From positions 2,356,001 to 2,420,000 of the forward strand of contig NZ_CP089214.1 of the NCBI RefSeq assembly GCF_021183625.1: DNA of 64,000 nt, in the 5' to 3' direction. The translations under genes and the position numbers were made by a program. Shown here piece after piece: positions 35,299-44,858 of this stretch. This stretch comes from Nocardia asteroides (GTDB taxonomy: Bacteria; Actinomycetota; Actinomycetes; Mycobacteriales; Mycobacteriaceae). Within the stretch, counting starts at the first letter, position 1, and each line of letters opens with the position of its first letter. A model generated the notes under the pieces. The model did not search any database. It was not told where the DNA came from and saw only the letters and a list, made by a program, of their open reading frames with translations.

Positions 35299-36051
35299 GT
35301 GCTTTCGATCCCCGAAACCGTTCTGGCCTCCGATGTGACGAATCTGGCGCTGCTGCCCGGCTTCCTCGACCCGGTGAACCTGCTCAACTCGTTCGGCACC
35401 TGGATGCTGATCGGGCTGCTGGTCGTGGTCTTCATCGAGTCCGGCCTGCTCTTCCCGCTGCTGCCCGGCGACTCGCTGCTCTTCACCGCGGGGCTGATCG
35501 TCGCGGGCAAGTCCGCCGACATCGAGCCGTTCGCGCCGCTCTGGCTGCTGCTGATCCTGATCCCGGTGGCCGCCGTCCTCGGCGACCAGGTCGGCTACTC
35601 GATCGGCCGCGGCGGCGGCGTGAAGCTCTTCAAGAGCGACGACGCCAAGATCTTCAAGAAGAAGTACATCGTCGAGGCGACGCTGTTCTTCGAGAAGCAC
35701 GGCCCGATCACCATCGTGCTCGCCCGCTTCGTCCCCATCGTGCGCACCTTCGCGCCGCTGGTGGCGGGCGCCGCGAAGATGAACTACCCGGTCTTCCTGA
35801 CCTACAACGTGGTCGGCGGCGTGCTCTGGGGCTCCGGGGTGACGATGCTCGGCTACCTGCTCGGGCAGATCGAGGTCATCCGCGACAACGTCGACCTGAT
35901 CTTCCTGCTGATCGTCTTCCTCTCGGTGCTGCCGATCCTCTGGGAGATGGTCAAGCGCTTCCGCGGCCGCGGCAGGGACGAGGAGCCCGCGGGCGTAGAC
36001 CCGGAGGCGACGGCGGTGCTGCCGATCGAGACCGGGCAGCAGCGCCCCTGA
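35299..36051 (+). CDS. DedA-family membrane protein
   Basis: A 250-residue VTT/SNARE-associated-domain protein with FIESGLLFPLLPGDSLLFTA near residue 50, DQVGYSIGRGGG, and RFVPIVRTFAPLVAGAA, the conserved DedA arginine/proline block. DedA proteins act in lipid carrier flipping and membrane homeostasis. GTG start. The acidic tail is hydrophilic. It is divergent from the CNNM pair and convergent with the first PucR gene. Confidence 0.9.
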   Translation: MLSIPETVLASDVTNLALLPGFLDPVNLLNSFGTWMLIGLLVVVFIESGLLFPLLPGDSLLFTAGLIVAGKSADIEPFAPLWLLLILIPVAAVLGDQVGYSIGRGGGVKLFKSDDAKIFKKKYIVEATLFFEKHGPITIVLARFVPIVRTFAPLVAGAAKMNYPVFLTYNVVGGVLWGSGVTMLGYLLGQIEVIRDNVDLIFLLIVFLSVLPILWEMVKRFRGRGRDEEPAGVDPEATAVLPIETGQQRP

Positions 36052-36076
36052 GCGCAGCGCCCCCGAGCGCTCGGGT

Positions 36077-37327
36077 TCAGCGGGTGCGGGCCGGTTCGCC
36101 GCCCGCCCCCGTCCGGTAACTCCGCGCCACCAGCGCCGACCGCAGGTACCAGAGGCCCTTCACCTGTCCCGGATCGAAGCCGGTGAGCTGGCCGATGCGT
36201 TTGAAGCGGTGGTCGATGGTGTTGGCGTGCACGTCGAGCACCCGCGCGGTGCGCTGCCGGTTCAGGTTGTTGCTGATGTGCACGCGCAGCGTCTCCAGCA
36301 GCTCGGGGCTGTCGTCCAGCGGGTCGAGCACGGCGCCGAGGCTGGCCCGCGCCGGGCCGGGGCGGGTGAGCTGGTACTCCAGCGCCAGATCCTCGAAGCG
36401 GTAGAGCCCGCCGACCAGGTCGAGGCGCGCCACGATGTCGAGCAGCTCGTGCGCCCGGTCCGCCGAGGCCGGGATGTCGTCGGTGTCGCTGTGCACCAGC
36501 GTGGCCCGGATCGGCACCTGGGCCGCGGCCGAGAGCCGCTCGACGAACTCGTCGGCGCGCTCCGGGTCGAAGTGCTCCTCGGGGATGAGCACGGTGCCGC
36601 CGTCCACGCTGAGCAGCGCCAGCGCGTGGTCGCCGCAGCGGCGGGCCAGCTCGGCCTGCACCCGGCGCAGCTTGCGCCGCGCGACGACGGCGCCGTCCAG
36701 CGCCGGGTCCGACTCGTCCCGGTGCGGCGGGACGGCGAGCGCCAGCACGTGGTACGACTCCGCCACCGCGATCCCGCACTCGCGCGCCATGGTCGAGGAG
36801 CTGTGCCCGCCGAGCAGCGCGGAGGTGAGCGTGTGCACCGCCGTGTGGTGCTCGTTCACCACGCTGCGCAGCTCCCGCACGTAGGCCAGCGCCACGGTGG
36901 AGGTGATGCTGTCCACGATCTCCAGGAAGCGGCGCGCGATGTCCACCATGGACTGGTAGTCGCGGACGGTGGCATTGGCGCTGATCCGGTCGAAGGCCAT
37001 CTTGAGCCCCTCGTGCACCGCGTGGTGGATGGTGTCGATCGGGATGCCCTCGCGCGCCCACTCGGCGGCGGCGGTGCGCAGCCGCTCGGACTTCTCCGGC
37101 GAGGCGTCACCGTCCAGCATCCGCGCGGCGAGTTCGAGGCACACCCTGGTCACCGCGGTGACGTCGCCGCTGATCGCCTCACCGGGCAGCGTGCCGCAGG
37201 TCGCGACGGTGCTGACGAAGTGCCTGACCACCTGCCGCGACATGGTGCGGACATCGCCGAGGTGGGTGGAGGCGAGGCGACCCGAGACCACCAGATCGCG
37301 CTCCGCCACAGGCTGTTCGATGGTCAT
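36077..37327 (-). CDS. PucR/CdaR-type transcriptional regulator
   Basis: A 416-residue regulator with a C-terminal PucR helix-turn-helix: LETLRVHISNNLNRQRTARV, then DVHANTIDHRFKRIGQLTG. The N-terminal part resembles the RsbT co-antagonist/GGDEF-like regions of this family (PEKSERLRTAAAEWAREGIP, IHHAVHEGLKMAFD). GGAGGAC precedes the ATG at 37327. It is divergent from a second PucR regulator 103 nt away. Ligand and targets are unknown. Confidence 0.85.
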   Translation of the reverse strand: MTIEQPVAERDLVVSGRLASTHLGDVRTMSRQVVRHFVSTVATCGTLPGEAISGDVTAVTRVCLELAARMLDGDASPEKSERLRTAAAEWAREGIPIDTIHHAVHEGLKMAFDRISANATVRDYQSMVDIARRFLEIVDSITSTVALAYVRELRSVVNEHHTAVHTLTSALLGGHSSSTMARECGIAVAESYHVLALAVPPHRDESDPALDGAVVARRKLRRVQAELARRCGDHALALLSVDGGTVLIPEEHFDPERADEFVERLSAAAQVPIRATLVHSDTDDIPASADRAHELLDIVARLDLVGGLYRFEDLALEYQLTRPGPARASLGAVLDPLDDSPELLETLRVHISNNLNRQRTARVLDVHANTIDHRFKRIGQLTGFDPGQVKGLWYLRSALVARSYRTGAGGEPARTR

Positions 37328-37430
37328 ACCGTCCTCCCCGGCGGGAATCACGCGCGCCCGCGAAGACCCTTCATGCTGCCGTGACCGGCCCCGGCGGCCA
37401 AGATCGATTCCGCACCGGATCGGGCGCTCG

Positions 37431-38690
37431 ATGGTGCACAATGCACCGGTGGGATCGGCGGTCGGCTCGGGTGTACGGCAACCTTCGGCACGCGCGCGGG
37501 AGTTGATCCGACAGGGAGCCGAGGTCGCGCTCACCGTGCCGCCGGACTGGCTCGAGGAGCTGCACTCGGCCACCCTCGCCGCCGACGGCATCCGCCCCTA
37601 CGCCGAGAACCCCCTGCTCATGGCCGCGGTGCGCCGGGTGAACCGGGCGAACATGCTGCACTGGACCACCGCGAACATCCGCGACCCCGGCGCCCCCGTC
37701 CCCGTGACGCTAGACCGCGAGCAGCTCGACCTCGCCCGCGGCGCCGCCCGGCTCGGGCTCAACGAGTCGGCGCTGGAGGCGTACCGGGCGGGCCAGGCCG
37801 TCGCCTGGCAGCGCTGGATGGCCATCGTCTTCGAGATCACCTCGGACCCACAGGAACTCCAGGAGGTGCTGGAGGTGACCGCGGCCTCCATCGCCCGCTA
37901 CATCGACGGCGTCATCGAGGCGCTGATGACGGTGGTGTCGGTCGAGCGCGCCGCGCTGGCCGAGGGCACCGACCCGGCGCGCCGCGAACTCGTCACCCGG
38001 CTCCTGAACGGCGACCAGGCCGACGTCGCCGACGCGGGCAGCAGCCTCGGCTATCCGCTGGACCGGCACCACACCGCGGCCATCGCCTGGACCGACGGCG
38101 CCGAGCTGCCGGACGCCGAGGTCGCCGCGGCCTTCGCCCGCTCGGTCGGCGCGCCGGAGGTGCTCGCGGTGCCGCACTCCGCCGCCACGCTGTGGCTGTG
38201 GGCGCCGGGGCCCTCGGTGCCCGATCCGGCCATCCTCAGCGCGGCGCTCGACCAGCTGCCCGGGGTGCGGATCGCCGTCGGCTCACGGGCTTTCGGGCTG
38301 GACGGGTTCCGGCGCGGGCACCGGGACGCGCTCACCACCCAGCGGGTGCTGGCCCGGCTCCCCGACCGCAGGCTTGCCGATTTCGCCGCGGTGCAGCTGA
38401 CCGCGCTGCTCGCGGAGAACACCGAGCAGGCGGCGCGGTTCGTGCAGCAGACGCTGGGTGGCTTCGCCGACGCGAGCCGGGAGCTGCGCGACTCGGTTCT
38501 CACCTTCGTCCAGGAGCAGTGCAACGCCTCGCGCGCGGCGACCCGGCTCTACACGCACCGGAACACGCTGCTGCGCAGGCTCGCCCGCGCCGACGAGCTG
38601 CTCCCCCGGCCGCTCGCCTCGAACTCGGTGCACGTAGCGGTGGCGCTGGAGCTGCTGCTCTGGCACGGGGTCGGCCGCCCGCCGGGCTGA
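37431..38690 (+). CDS. PucR/CdaR-type transcriptional regulator
   Basis: A 419-residue relative of its divergent neighbour. The N-terminal helical domain (LEELHSATLAADGIRPYAEN) is followed by ITSDPQELQEVLEVTAASIA and a C-terminal PucR helix-turn-helix (VQEQCNASRAATRLYTHRNT then LLRRLARADELLP). The start is ambiguous among ATG 37431 and GTGs at 37434 and 37449. Two PucR regulators back to back may control each other or share the intergenic region. Confidence 0.85.
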   Translation: MVHNAPVGSAVGSGVRQPSARARELIRQGAEVALTVPPDWLEELHSATLAADGIRPYAENPLLMAAVRRVNRANMLHWTTANIRDPGAPVPVTLDREQLDLARGAARLGLNESALEAYRAGQAVAWQRWMAIVFEITSDPQELQEVLEVTAASIARYIDGVIEALMTVVSVERAALAEGTDPARRELVTRLLNGDQADVADAGSSLGYPLDRHHTAAIAWTDGAELPDAEVAAAFARSVGAPEVLAVPHSAATLWLWAPGPSVPDPAILSAALDQLPGVRIAVGSRAFGLDGFRRGHRDALTTQRVLARLPDRRLADFAAVQLTALLAENTEQAARFVQQTLGGFADASRELRDSVLTFVQEQCNASRAATRLYTHRNTLLRRLARADELLPRPLASNSVHVAVALELLLWHGVGRPPG

Positions 38691-38746
38691 GCCCGCCCGG
38701 CTGAACCCGCCCGCCGGCTGTCCGGCCGCACGCCGCCGCGCGACGG

Positions 38747-40840
38747 TCAGGAGCGGCCTACCCGCTCCGGCCGGTCGATGCCGCGCGCGAGCGCGTTCGG
38801 CCACCAGATGCGCGGCCCGGTGATCGCGAAGAGCGCCGGGATCACGACCGTGCGCACCAGGAAGGTGTCGAGCAGAATGCCGATGCCGACCACGATCCCG
38901 AGTTGCGTCAGCGTGATCAACGGCAGCACCCCGAGCACGCAGAACACCGCGGCCAGCACCACCCCCGCACTGGTGATCACCGCGCCGGTGGCGGAGACCG
39001 CGCGCACCATCCCGTCGGTGGTCCCGTGCTCCGGCGTCTCCTCCTGCGCCCGCGTCACCAGGAAGATGGTGTAGTCGACGCCGAGCGCCACCAGGAAGAG
39101 CAGCGCGAAGAGCGGGGTGTTGGTGTCGAAGGCGGGAAACCCGAAGACGTGGATGCTGAGCAGACTGCCGACCCCGAGCGCGGCCAGCGCGCTGAGCACC
39201 GTCACCGCCACCAGCAACACCGCGGCGGGCACCGCGCGCAACAGCGCCAGCAGCACCAGGAAGACCACCGCCAGGATCAGCGGAATGACCACCTTCTGAT
39301 CGCGCTGCGCGGCATCGCGAACATCCAGCGCCTCGGCATCGCTGCCGCCGACCAGGGGCTCCGCGGCCGGAATCTCGGCGACCGCGCCGCGCAACCGCTC
39401 GACCGTCGCGAACGCCTCGTCCGAGGCGGGCGCCGCCTCGAGCACCACGCTCCAGCGCCGCAGCCCGGTGTCGGAATCCCCGGCGGGGGTCACCCGATCC
39501 ACCCCGTCGACGCCCTCCAGCGCGCGCTGCACCTCATCGCCTGCCGCGGCCCGCGCGACCACCGTGGTCGGGTCGGCCGCCCCGGAGGGGAAGTGCTCGG
39601 CGAGCGCGTCGAACCCGTCCACCGACTCCGCACTGACCCGGAACTGCTCGGTCTGCGAGAGCCCGACCTGCGCACCGAGCAGCGCCAGCGCGCAGAGCAC
39701 GAGCGCGGTGAGCGAGGTCACGGCGACCAGCACCGGCTTGCGCACCACCCCGGCGGCCACCCGGTGCCAGATCCCCTCGGTCGCGCTGTCCCGCTCGTCC
39801 ACCTTCGGCACGAAGGGCCAGAACACCTTGCGCCCGCAGAGCGCGAGCGCGGGCGGGAGCGCACCGAGCACGAAAACGGCGGCCACGACCAGCCCGGCGG
39901 CGGCGAGCGCACCGAGGCTGCGGGTGTTCGGCAGCACCGCGAGCAACAGCACGAGCAGCGCGAGCACCACGGTGGCATTGCTGGCCAGGATGGCCGGGCC
40001 CGCACGACGCACCGCGAGGCGCAGCGCCTCCCGGTGATCGGCGTGCCGGTGCAGCTCATCCCGATAGCGGGAGACCAGCAGCAGCGCGTAGTTGGTGCCC
40101 GCGCCGAAGACCAGCACGCTGGTGATACCGGAGGTCGACCCGTCGAAGCTGAGCCCGGTGAGCTCGGCCAGCCCGGTACCGACCGAGGTCGCCACCCGGT
40201 CCGCCAGCCCGACCACCAGCAGCGGCACCAGCCAGAGCACCGGCGAGCGGTAGGTGGCGATCAGCAGGACCGCGACCACGAGCGCGGTCACCGCGAGCAG
40301 CGTGACATTGGCGCCGGAGAAGGAGTCGGCGATATCGGCGCCGAACGCCGGGCCGCCGGTCACCTGCACGGTCAAGTCTCGGGGCAGGCCGTCCCCGGCG
40401 GCCGTGCGCAGCTCGGCAACGGCGTCGGTGAGCGCGAAGCCGTTGAGCGCGGCATCCACCGACACCTGGCCGAGCGCCGCCGCGCTGTCCGGGGCGGGGA
40501 TGATCGGCGCCGCCGGGCCGTCCGCCCGCACCACGCTCGTGCCGCGCATGCGATCGAGCGCCGCGTTCGCCGCGGCCAGGTCGGCGTCGGTCAGCCTCCC
40601 GTCGTCCGTCCTGGTCACGACGGCGATGGCGGCGGCGACGTCGGCCCCGGGGAACTCGTCGAGCGCGGCCGCCGCACGCGCCGACTCGGCACTGTCCGGC
40701 AGCGAGTTCGGCGCCTGCCCCGCCGAATCGTTCGAACCGATCAGCCCGATCGCGGCGATGCCGGCCAGCAGCAGCGCCACCAGCAGCAACCATGACTTCT
40801 TCGCGGAAACCACGGCCGCGTACCGGTCCCAGAAACGCAC
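38747..40840 (-). CDS. MMPL-family RND transporter
   Basis: A 697-residue transporter of the actinobacterial MMPL type, which exports lipids or small hydrophobic molecules. The N-terminal helix (SWLLLVALLLAGIAAIGLI) precedes a periplasmic loop, five helices, a second loop, and a repeat of the helical bundle. GTNYALLLVSRYRDEL and GVDYTIFLVTRAQEE hold the proton-relay Asp-Tyr region (an Asn replaces Asp in the first copy). It is the last gene after the DUF4334-ADH pair but has its own 49-nt upstream gap with a palindrome. Confidence 0.9.
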   Translation of the reverse strand: MRFWDRYAAVVSAKKSWLLLVALLLAGIAAIGLIGSNDSAGQAPNSLPDSAESARAAAALDEFPGADVAAAIAVVTRTDDGRLTDADLAAANAALDRMRGTSVVRADGPAAPIIPAPDSAAALGQVSVDAALNGFALTDAVAELRTAAGDGLPRDLTVQVTGGPAFGADIADSFSGANVTLLAVTALVVAVLLIATYRSPVLWLVPLLVVGLADRVATSVGTGLAELTGLSFDGSTSGITSVLVFGAGTNYALLLVSRYRDELHRHADHREALRLAVRRAGPAILASNATVVLALLVLLLAVLPNTRSLGALAAAGLVVAAVFVLGALPPALALCGRKVFWPFVPKVDERDSATEGIWHRVAAGVVRKPVLVAVTSLTALVLCALALLGAQVGLSQTEQFRVSAESVDGFDALAEHFPSGAADPTTVVARAAAGDEVQRALEGVDGVDRVTPAGDSDTGLRRWSVVLEAAPASDEAFATVERLRGAVAEIPAAEPLVGGSDAEALDVRDAAQRDQKVVIPLILAVVFLVLLALLRAVPAAVLLVAVTVLSALAALGVGSLLSIHVFGFPAFDTNTPLFALLFLVALGVDYTIFLVTRAQEETPEHGTTDGMVRAVSATGAVITSAGVVLAAVFCVLGVLPLITLTQLGIVVGIGILLDTFLVRTVVIPALFAITGPRIWWPNALARGIDRPERVGRS

Positions 40841-40860
40841 GGCGCCACTCTCTCAGAAAA

Positions 40861-40871
40861 TTAACTGTTAA
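40861..40871. promoter_or_regulatory. TTAACTGTTAA palindrome upstream of the MMPL gene
   Basis: A perfect 5-bp inverted repeat around one T, in an AT-rich pocket 21 bp before the MMPL start. Similar sites bind MarR or TetR repressors. No regulator gene is directly adjacent. Confidence 0.4.
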
Positions 40872-40889
40872 GCAACGTAACGACCTCGG

Positions 40890-41978
40890 TTACCAGGTAA
40901 GTACCGGTTTGACCACGTCGCCCGCTCGCTGCGCCGCCAACGCGGCCTCGATCTCGGCGTACGGGAATGTGGTAACCAGCCGCTCCAGCGGCAAACGCCC
41001 CTCGCGCTGCCACCGCAGCAGCCGCGGGATGAAGACCTGCGGAATCGAGTCGCCCTCCAGGCAGCCGCGGATCGACTTGCCGTTCAGCACCAGGTCGCCC
41101 AGGTCGACCGGCGGCACGCCCTGCCCGAGCCCGACCGCGACCACGGTCGCGCCGGTCGCCAGCGCCGCCACCGCGCCGCCGAGCACCGCCGGAACGCCGG
41201 TGGTCTCCAGCGCGTGCGTGGCGCCGCCGCCGGTCAGCTCGCGGATCGCGGGCGGGATGTCGGTCTCGGCGGGGTCGAGCGCCGCCACCGCGCCGAGTTC
41301 CAGCGCCAGCGCGCGCCGGAGGGCGGAGGTCTCCACCACGGTCACCGCGACATCGTCCAGTGCGCGCGCCGCCAGCAGCGCGGCCATCCCGACCGCGCCC
41401 ACGCCGTAGATCACCAGCTGCGCGCCCGGGGCGGGGGCGAGCACGTTCAGCACCGCGCCCGCGCCGGTCTGGAAGCCGCACCCGAGCGGGGCGGCCAGCG
41501 CGAGGTCGGTATCCGGCTCGACGACGACGGTGTTGTCCTCGGTCGCCAGCGCGTACCCGGCCAGGCTCGACTGCCCGAAGAAGCCGTCGAGCACCGGCGC
41601 GCCGTCCAGCGTCACCCGCGGCCCGCCCTCCGCGCGGCGGCCGAAGTTGTTCAGCGCGGTCGCCTTCCGGCAGTAGGCGGGCCGGTCGGCGAGGCAGTTC
41701 CGGCAGCGGCCGCAGTGCCGGAAGGTGAGCACGACGCTGTCGCCGGGGCGCACATCGGTCACCGCGTCGCCCACCGCCTCGACGATCCCCGCCCCCTCGT
41801 GGCCGAGCAGCACCGGCCGGTCGGCCGCACCCGCCGCGCGCGAGATCAGATCGGTGTGGCACACCCCCGACGCGACGATCCGCACCAGAATCTCGGTCCC
41901 CATCGGCGCGTCGACCTGCACCTGTGCCAGCTCGAACGGCGCGCGCGGGTCGCGCGAGAGCAGCGCGCTGGTCTTCAC
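40890..41978 (-). CDS. Zinc-dependent alcohol dehydrogenase
   Basis: A 362-residue medium-chain dehydrogenase. Catalytic zinc ligands are in SGVCHTDL and LLGHEGAG; the structural zinc site is CGRCRNCLADRPAYC; the NAD-binding loop is YGVGAVGMAAL. It resembles aryl-alcohol and mycobacterial AdhD-type enzymes. The GTG start overlaps the upstream DUF4334 stop (GTGA), so both are co-translated. The divergent TetR at 42522 with two operators is the likely repressor. Confidence 0.9.
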   Translation of the reverse strand: MKTSALLSRDPRAPFELAQVQVDAPMGTEILVRIVASGVCHTDLISRAAGAADRPVLLGHEGAGIVEAVGDAVTDVRPGDSVVLTFRHCGRCRNCLADRPAYCRKATALNNFGRRAEGGPRVTLDGAPVLDGFFGQSSLAGYALATEDNTVVVEPDTDLALAAPLGCGFQTGAGAVLNVLAPAPGAQLVIYGVGAVGMAALLAARALDDVAVTVVETSALRRALALELGAVAALDPAETDIPPAIRELTGGGATHALETTGVPAVLGGAVAALATGATVVAVGLGQGVPPVDLGDLVLNGKSIRGCLEGDSIPQVFIPRLLRWQREGRLPLERLVTTFPYAEIEAALAAQRAGDVVKPVLTW

Positions 41979-42436
41979 ACCCGCTCCAGCAGGAAGTAAA
42001 AGAACTGCCCGTCGGCAAGCACCAGCTCCGGCCGGCCGTTCATGATCCCCATGAGGGTGCGGTCGTCCAGCCACTTGAAGTGATCGAACACCGCACGACC
42101 GTCGTAGACCATGGTCGCGGTGGTCTCCCCACGGAACTCGATGTTCCACAGCGTCGCCTCGCCCCCGCCCAGCTCCACATTGGAGAAGAGCGACCCGTCC
42201 TCGGCCCGGCAGATCAGCGGCTTGGCGTCGTCCAGCGCATTGAACGTCTTCCCGTACCAGCGGCTCTTCGGCAGCGCCCGGCACAGCGGGTGCCCGGTCT
42301 GGAAAGCATCGCCCTTCCACTCCCCGAAAATGTCCTCCGCGCGTGCGGGCTTCAGCCGCCCCCAGAGCTCATCCAGCTCGGCCGGCGCGACCCCACCGCT
42401 CTCCGCCCGCAACTGCCGCCACCGTGCTTCGCTCAT
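41975..42436 (-). CDS. GXWXG/DUF4334-domain protein
   Basis: A 153-residue protein with an N-terminal GXWXG motif (DIFGEWKGDAF) followed by the DUF4334 domain (SRWYGKTFNALDDAKPLIC, LWNIEFRGETTATMVYDG, FYFLLERV). Family function is unknown, with a lipocalin-like ligand role proposed. The ATG at 42436 is preferred over an upstream TTG because GGAGG lies eight nt before it. First gene of the DUF4334-ADH unit. Confidence 0.8.
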   Translation of the reverse strand: MSEARWRQLRAESGGVAPAELDELWGRLKPARAEDIFGEWKGDAFQTGHPLCRALPKSRWYGKTFNALDDAKPLICRAEDGSLFSNVELGGGEATLWNIEFRGETTATMVYDGRAVFDHFKWLDDRTLMGIMNGRPELVLADGQFFYFLLERV

Positions 42437-42456
42437 CAGCCCGTCCTCCAATTCCA

Positions 42457-42504
42457 GAACCGATTGGTTCGGAAATCAGCGTAGATCCGAACCGGATGGT
42501 TCGG
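42457..42504. promoter_or_regulatory. Two TetR operators, centres 32 bp apart
   Basis: GAACC-GATT-GGTTC (42457-42470) and the longer CCGAACC-GGAT-GGTTCGG (42487-42504) share half-sites and spacing. They lie between divergent DUF4334-ADH and TetR starts, so the local TetR probably binds both. Confidence 0.75.
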
Positions 42505-42521
42505 CAAGATAGGATCTCGGG

Positions 42522-43079
42522 ATGCGCGCAGCAGGCCACGCCACCCGGGAACGCATCCTCATCGCCGCACGCGCGGAATTCGCGCGACACGGCGTAGCGG
42601 GGGCGAGAATCAACCGGATCGCCGCCGACGCACACGCCAGCAAGGACCGGCTCTACGCGTATTTCCCCGGGAAGACCGAGCTGTACGCGGCGGTCACCGA
42701 GCAGTGGGTCACCGAGACCACGACCAGCACCGCGTTGCGCGCCGAGGATCTGCCCGGGTATGCCGGTCGGCTCTTCGACCACTTCGTCGCGCATCCCGAC
42801 GACGCGCGGTTGCAGGCTTGGGCTGATCTGGAGGCGCTGGATCCGCGGGCCGAGGCGGTGCTGCGCCGGGCGACGATGTCCAAGCTGGAGGAGGTGCGGC
42901 GGGGTCAGCGCGACGGGCTCGTCACCGCCGACTTCACCCCCGTCGCGCTGCTGCGCATGCTCACGGATCTCACCCGTACCGCCGCGACGCACGCGGTTCA
43001 GGCGCGGAATGCGGACGATGCCGTTGGGCGTCAGCGGTCGGCGGTCATCCTCGCCGTGCGCCGCCTGGTCGCGCCGTAG
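42522..43079 (+). CDS. TetR-family regulator of the adjacent ADH unit
   Basis: A 185-residue repressor. The helix-turn-helix is in ILIAARAEFARHGVAGARIN and IAADAHASKDRLYAYFPGKT. The C-terminal region belongs to the TetR_C-type with ARLQAWADLEALDPRAEAVL. Divergent from the DUF4334-ADH operon, with two operators between. Decayed relatives of its middle and C-terminal coding sequence are found on the minus strand at 53583-53732. Confidence 0.88.
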   Translation: MRAAGHATRERILIAARAEFARHGVAGARINRIAADAHASKDRLYAYFPGKTELYAAVTEQWVTETTTSTALRAEDLPGYAGRLFDHFVAHPDDARLQAWADLEALDPRAEAVLRRATMSKLEEVRRGQRDGLVTADFTPVALLRMLTDLTRTAATHAVQARNADDAVGRQRSAVILAVRRLVAP

Positions 43080-43156
43080 GCATCCTCGAACGGGGGGCGT
43101 CACGACCGAAAAACAGGTCAGGCGGTCTATGACCGGGCCTGACCTGCTATTCGAGT

Positions 43157-43190
43157 AGAGCTGAGGGGAGTTGAACCCTTGACCCCCACA
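43157..43190 (-). other. tRNA/tmRNA 3'-end-like fragment
   Basis: On the minus strand, GGGTTCAACTCCCC resembles a T-arm and loop with one stem mismatch, followed by TCAGCTCTA, like the acceptor end of tmRNA or a tRNA. No D-arm or anticodon arm can be drawn upstream, so this is not an intact RNA gene. It may be an old attachment-site scar. The rest of 43080-43506 holds no gene that I can support. Confidence 0.35.
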
Positions 43191-43506
43191 CCGCCGGGCA
43201 CCTACCATCCTTGACGGCTCGGCCCGCTCCGTTCACGGCAATTCACCTCTTGCACCCCGAACTCGCACATGACTGCGTCACGTGTCGGAGGTTCAGTGGA
43301 CAGCGGTTACGGCTAGCTTGTAGGGGGCTTCCTGGTTCACCCGATCGAAACTGCTCGACCTCTCGGTGATGCACTCCTGATTGATTACTCGTTCCGGGGG
43401 CATCGCGCGCAAGTCAGATCGTTCGCCGAAAGGACTGAGGGACTGTGCACTACACGGATTCGAGCTCGGCCGCCTTTTCACTCGGCGGCAGGTGGTGACC
43501 GGCGCG

Positions 43507-44760
43507 ATGGAAATCCTCGAACTGACCGACGACTTCTACCAGGATCCGCATGCGACCTACCGGGCGCTGCGTAAGCGCGGTCCCCTGCACCGAATTCGAT
43601 TGGACGGTGTACTCGGCTGGTTGATCGTCGATCACGAGGTAGCCAAACAGGCCTTCGCGGAGCCGACCATCAGCAAACGCATCGGGTCGCCCGAGGGACA
43701 GGCGGTGCTGGCCAAAAACGGTGCAGCCGAGTTGTTCAACACCGCCATCAGCGACAACATGTTGTTCGCCGATCCGCCCCAGCACACCCGGCTGCGCCGC
43801 CTCGTGGTCAAGGCATTCGCCGGTCCCGCCATCCGCGATCTCCAGCCGAGAATCACCTCGATCGCCGACACCCTGCTCGATGACATCGGCGCGCGAACGA
43901 CCGTCGACCTCATCGACAGTTACGCATTCCGGCTGCCGACCGCGGTGATCTGTGAACTGCTCGGAGTCCCCGACGCCGACAAGGAAAAGTTCCGCGCGTG
44001 GACCGCCGTCGTCGTCGGCGACTCGGCCACGCTCGAGGAACGCACCGCCGCCGGAGTCAGCTACTTGACCTACCTGACGAATTTGATCGCCGAACGCACC
44101 AACGACCCCCGCGAGGACCTGCTCTCCCAACTGATCATCGCGAAAGACCACGAAGACCGCCTGGACGAGCACGAACTCATCGCCATGCTGCTCCTGCTGT
44201 TGATAGCCGGGCATGAGACCACCGTCAATCTCATCGGCAACTCGGTACTGGAGCTCCTCCGCGATCCGGCAACGGCCGAGCGGTTGCGCACCCACCCCGA
44301 AGCGATACCCGCCTACATCGAGGAGATCCTGCGCTGTCACGGGTCGTTGCACGTGGCGACGGCTCGCTACACCACCGCCCCGATCACACTGGGCGATACG
44401 GATATCGACGCAGGCGAATTCATCCTCATCTCGCTCGCCGCTGCCAATAGAGATCCGGCGCGGTTCACCGACCCCGACCGCATCGACCTCGAAAGACCCG
44501 AAAGCAGGCACATAGCCTTCGGACACGGCATCCATCACTGTCTCGGCGCCACCCTGGCCCGCGTGGAGGCCACCACCGCGATCTCGCGACTGCTGGCCAA
44601 GTTCCCGGAGATGTCGCTCGACGGGGAATTCAGCGATCTGACGTGGCGAAAAAGCCTCCTGATCCATGGCTTGATCAGCCTGCCGGTCCGACCGGCCGGA
44701 CCCACCGAATCGCATCCCGCATCCAACGCCGACGCAGACCGCCGCCCTCAGTTGGTCTGA
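43507..44760 (+). CDS. Cytochrome P450
   Basis: A 417-residue soluble P450. The I-helix has LLIAGHETTVN, the K-helix ExxR is EEILR, and the heme loop is FGHGIHHCLGATLAR with the cysteine ligand. It is of the bacterial three-component class, but no ferredoxin or reductase gene is adjacent. The start may be the ATG at 43507 or the GTG at 43495. It is less GC-biased at third positions than its neighbours and follows an RNA-end-like scar, so it may have been acquired. The substrate is unknown. Confidence 0.9.
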   Translation: MEILELTDDFYQDPHATYRALRKRGPLHRIRLDGVLGWLIVDHEVAKQAFAEPTISKRIGSPEGQAVLAKNGAAELFNTAISDNMLFADPPQHTRLRRLVVKAFAGPAIRDLQPRITSIADTLLDDIGARTTVDLIDSYAFRLPTAVICELLGVPDADKEKFRAWTAVVVGDSATLEERTAAGVSYLTYLTNLIAERTNDPREDLLSQLIIAKDHEDRLDEHELIAMLLLLLIAGHETTVNLIGNSVLELLRDPATAERLRTHPEAIPAYIEEILRCHGSLHVATARYTTAPITLGDTDIDAGEFILISLAAANRDPARFTDPDRIDLERPESRHIAFGHGIHHCLGATLARVEATTAISRLLAKFPEMSLDGEFSDLTWRKSLLIHGLISLPVRPAGPTESHPASNADADRRPQLV

Positions 44761-44780
44761 CCCCGGTCGTCACGAATTCG

Positions 44781-44858
44781 ATATCGGGGGACTACCGCGA
44801 GCTGTTCAACGGTCTCGGCCACGGGCCGAAGGCCCAGGTCGACGCGCTCTACAAATAG
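44781..44858 (+). pseudogene. Possible C-terminal gene remnant
   Basis: A short frame, SGDYRELFNGLGHGPKAQVD ALYK before a TAG, has the look of a genuine protein C-terminus with no start or body upstream. I cannot name the family. It lies between the P450 and a terminator and may be debris. Confidence 0.3.

Noticed and set aside
38691..38746. GC-rich repeats between PucR and MMPL genes considered as a terminator
   Set aside because: CCCGCCCGGCTGA-type direct repeats are present, but no stable inverted repeat is clear.
43157..43190. Intact tRNA or tmRNA gene
   Set aside because: Only a T-arm-like and acceptor-like part can be drawn; no D-arm, anticodon arm or matching 5' acceptor strand.
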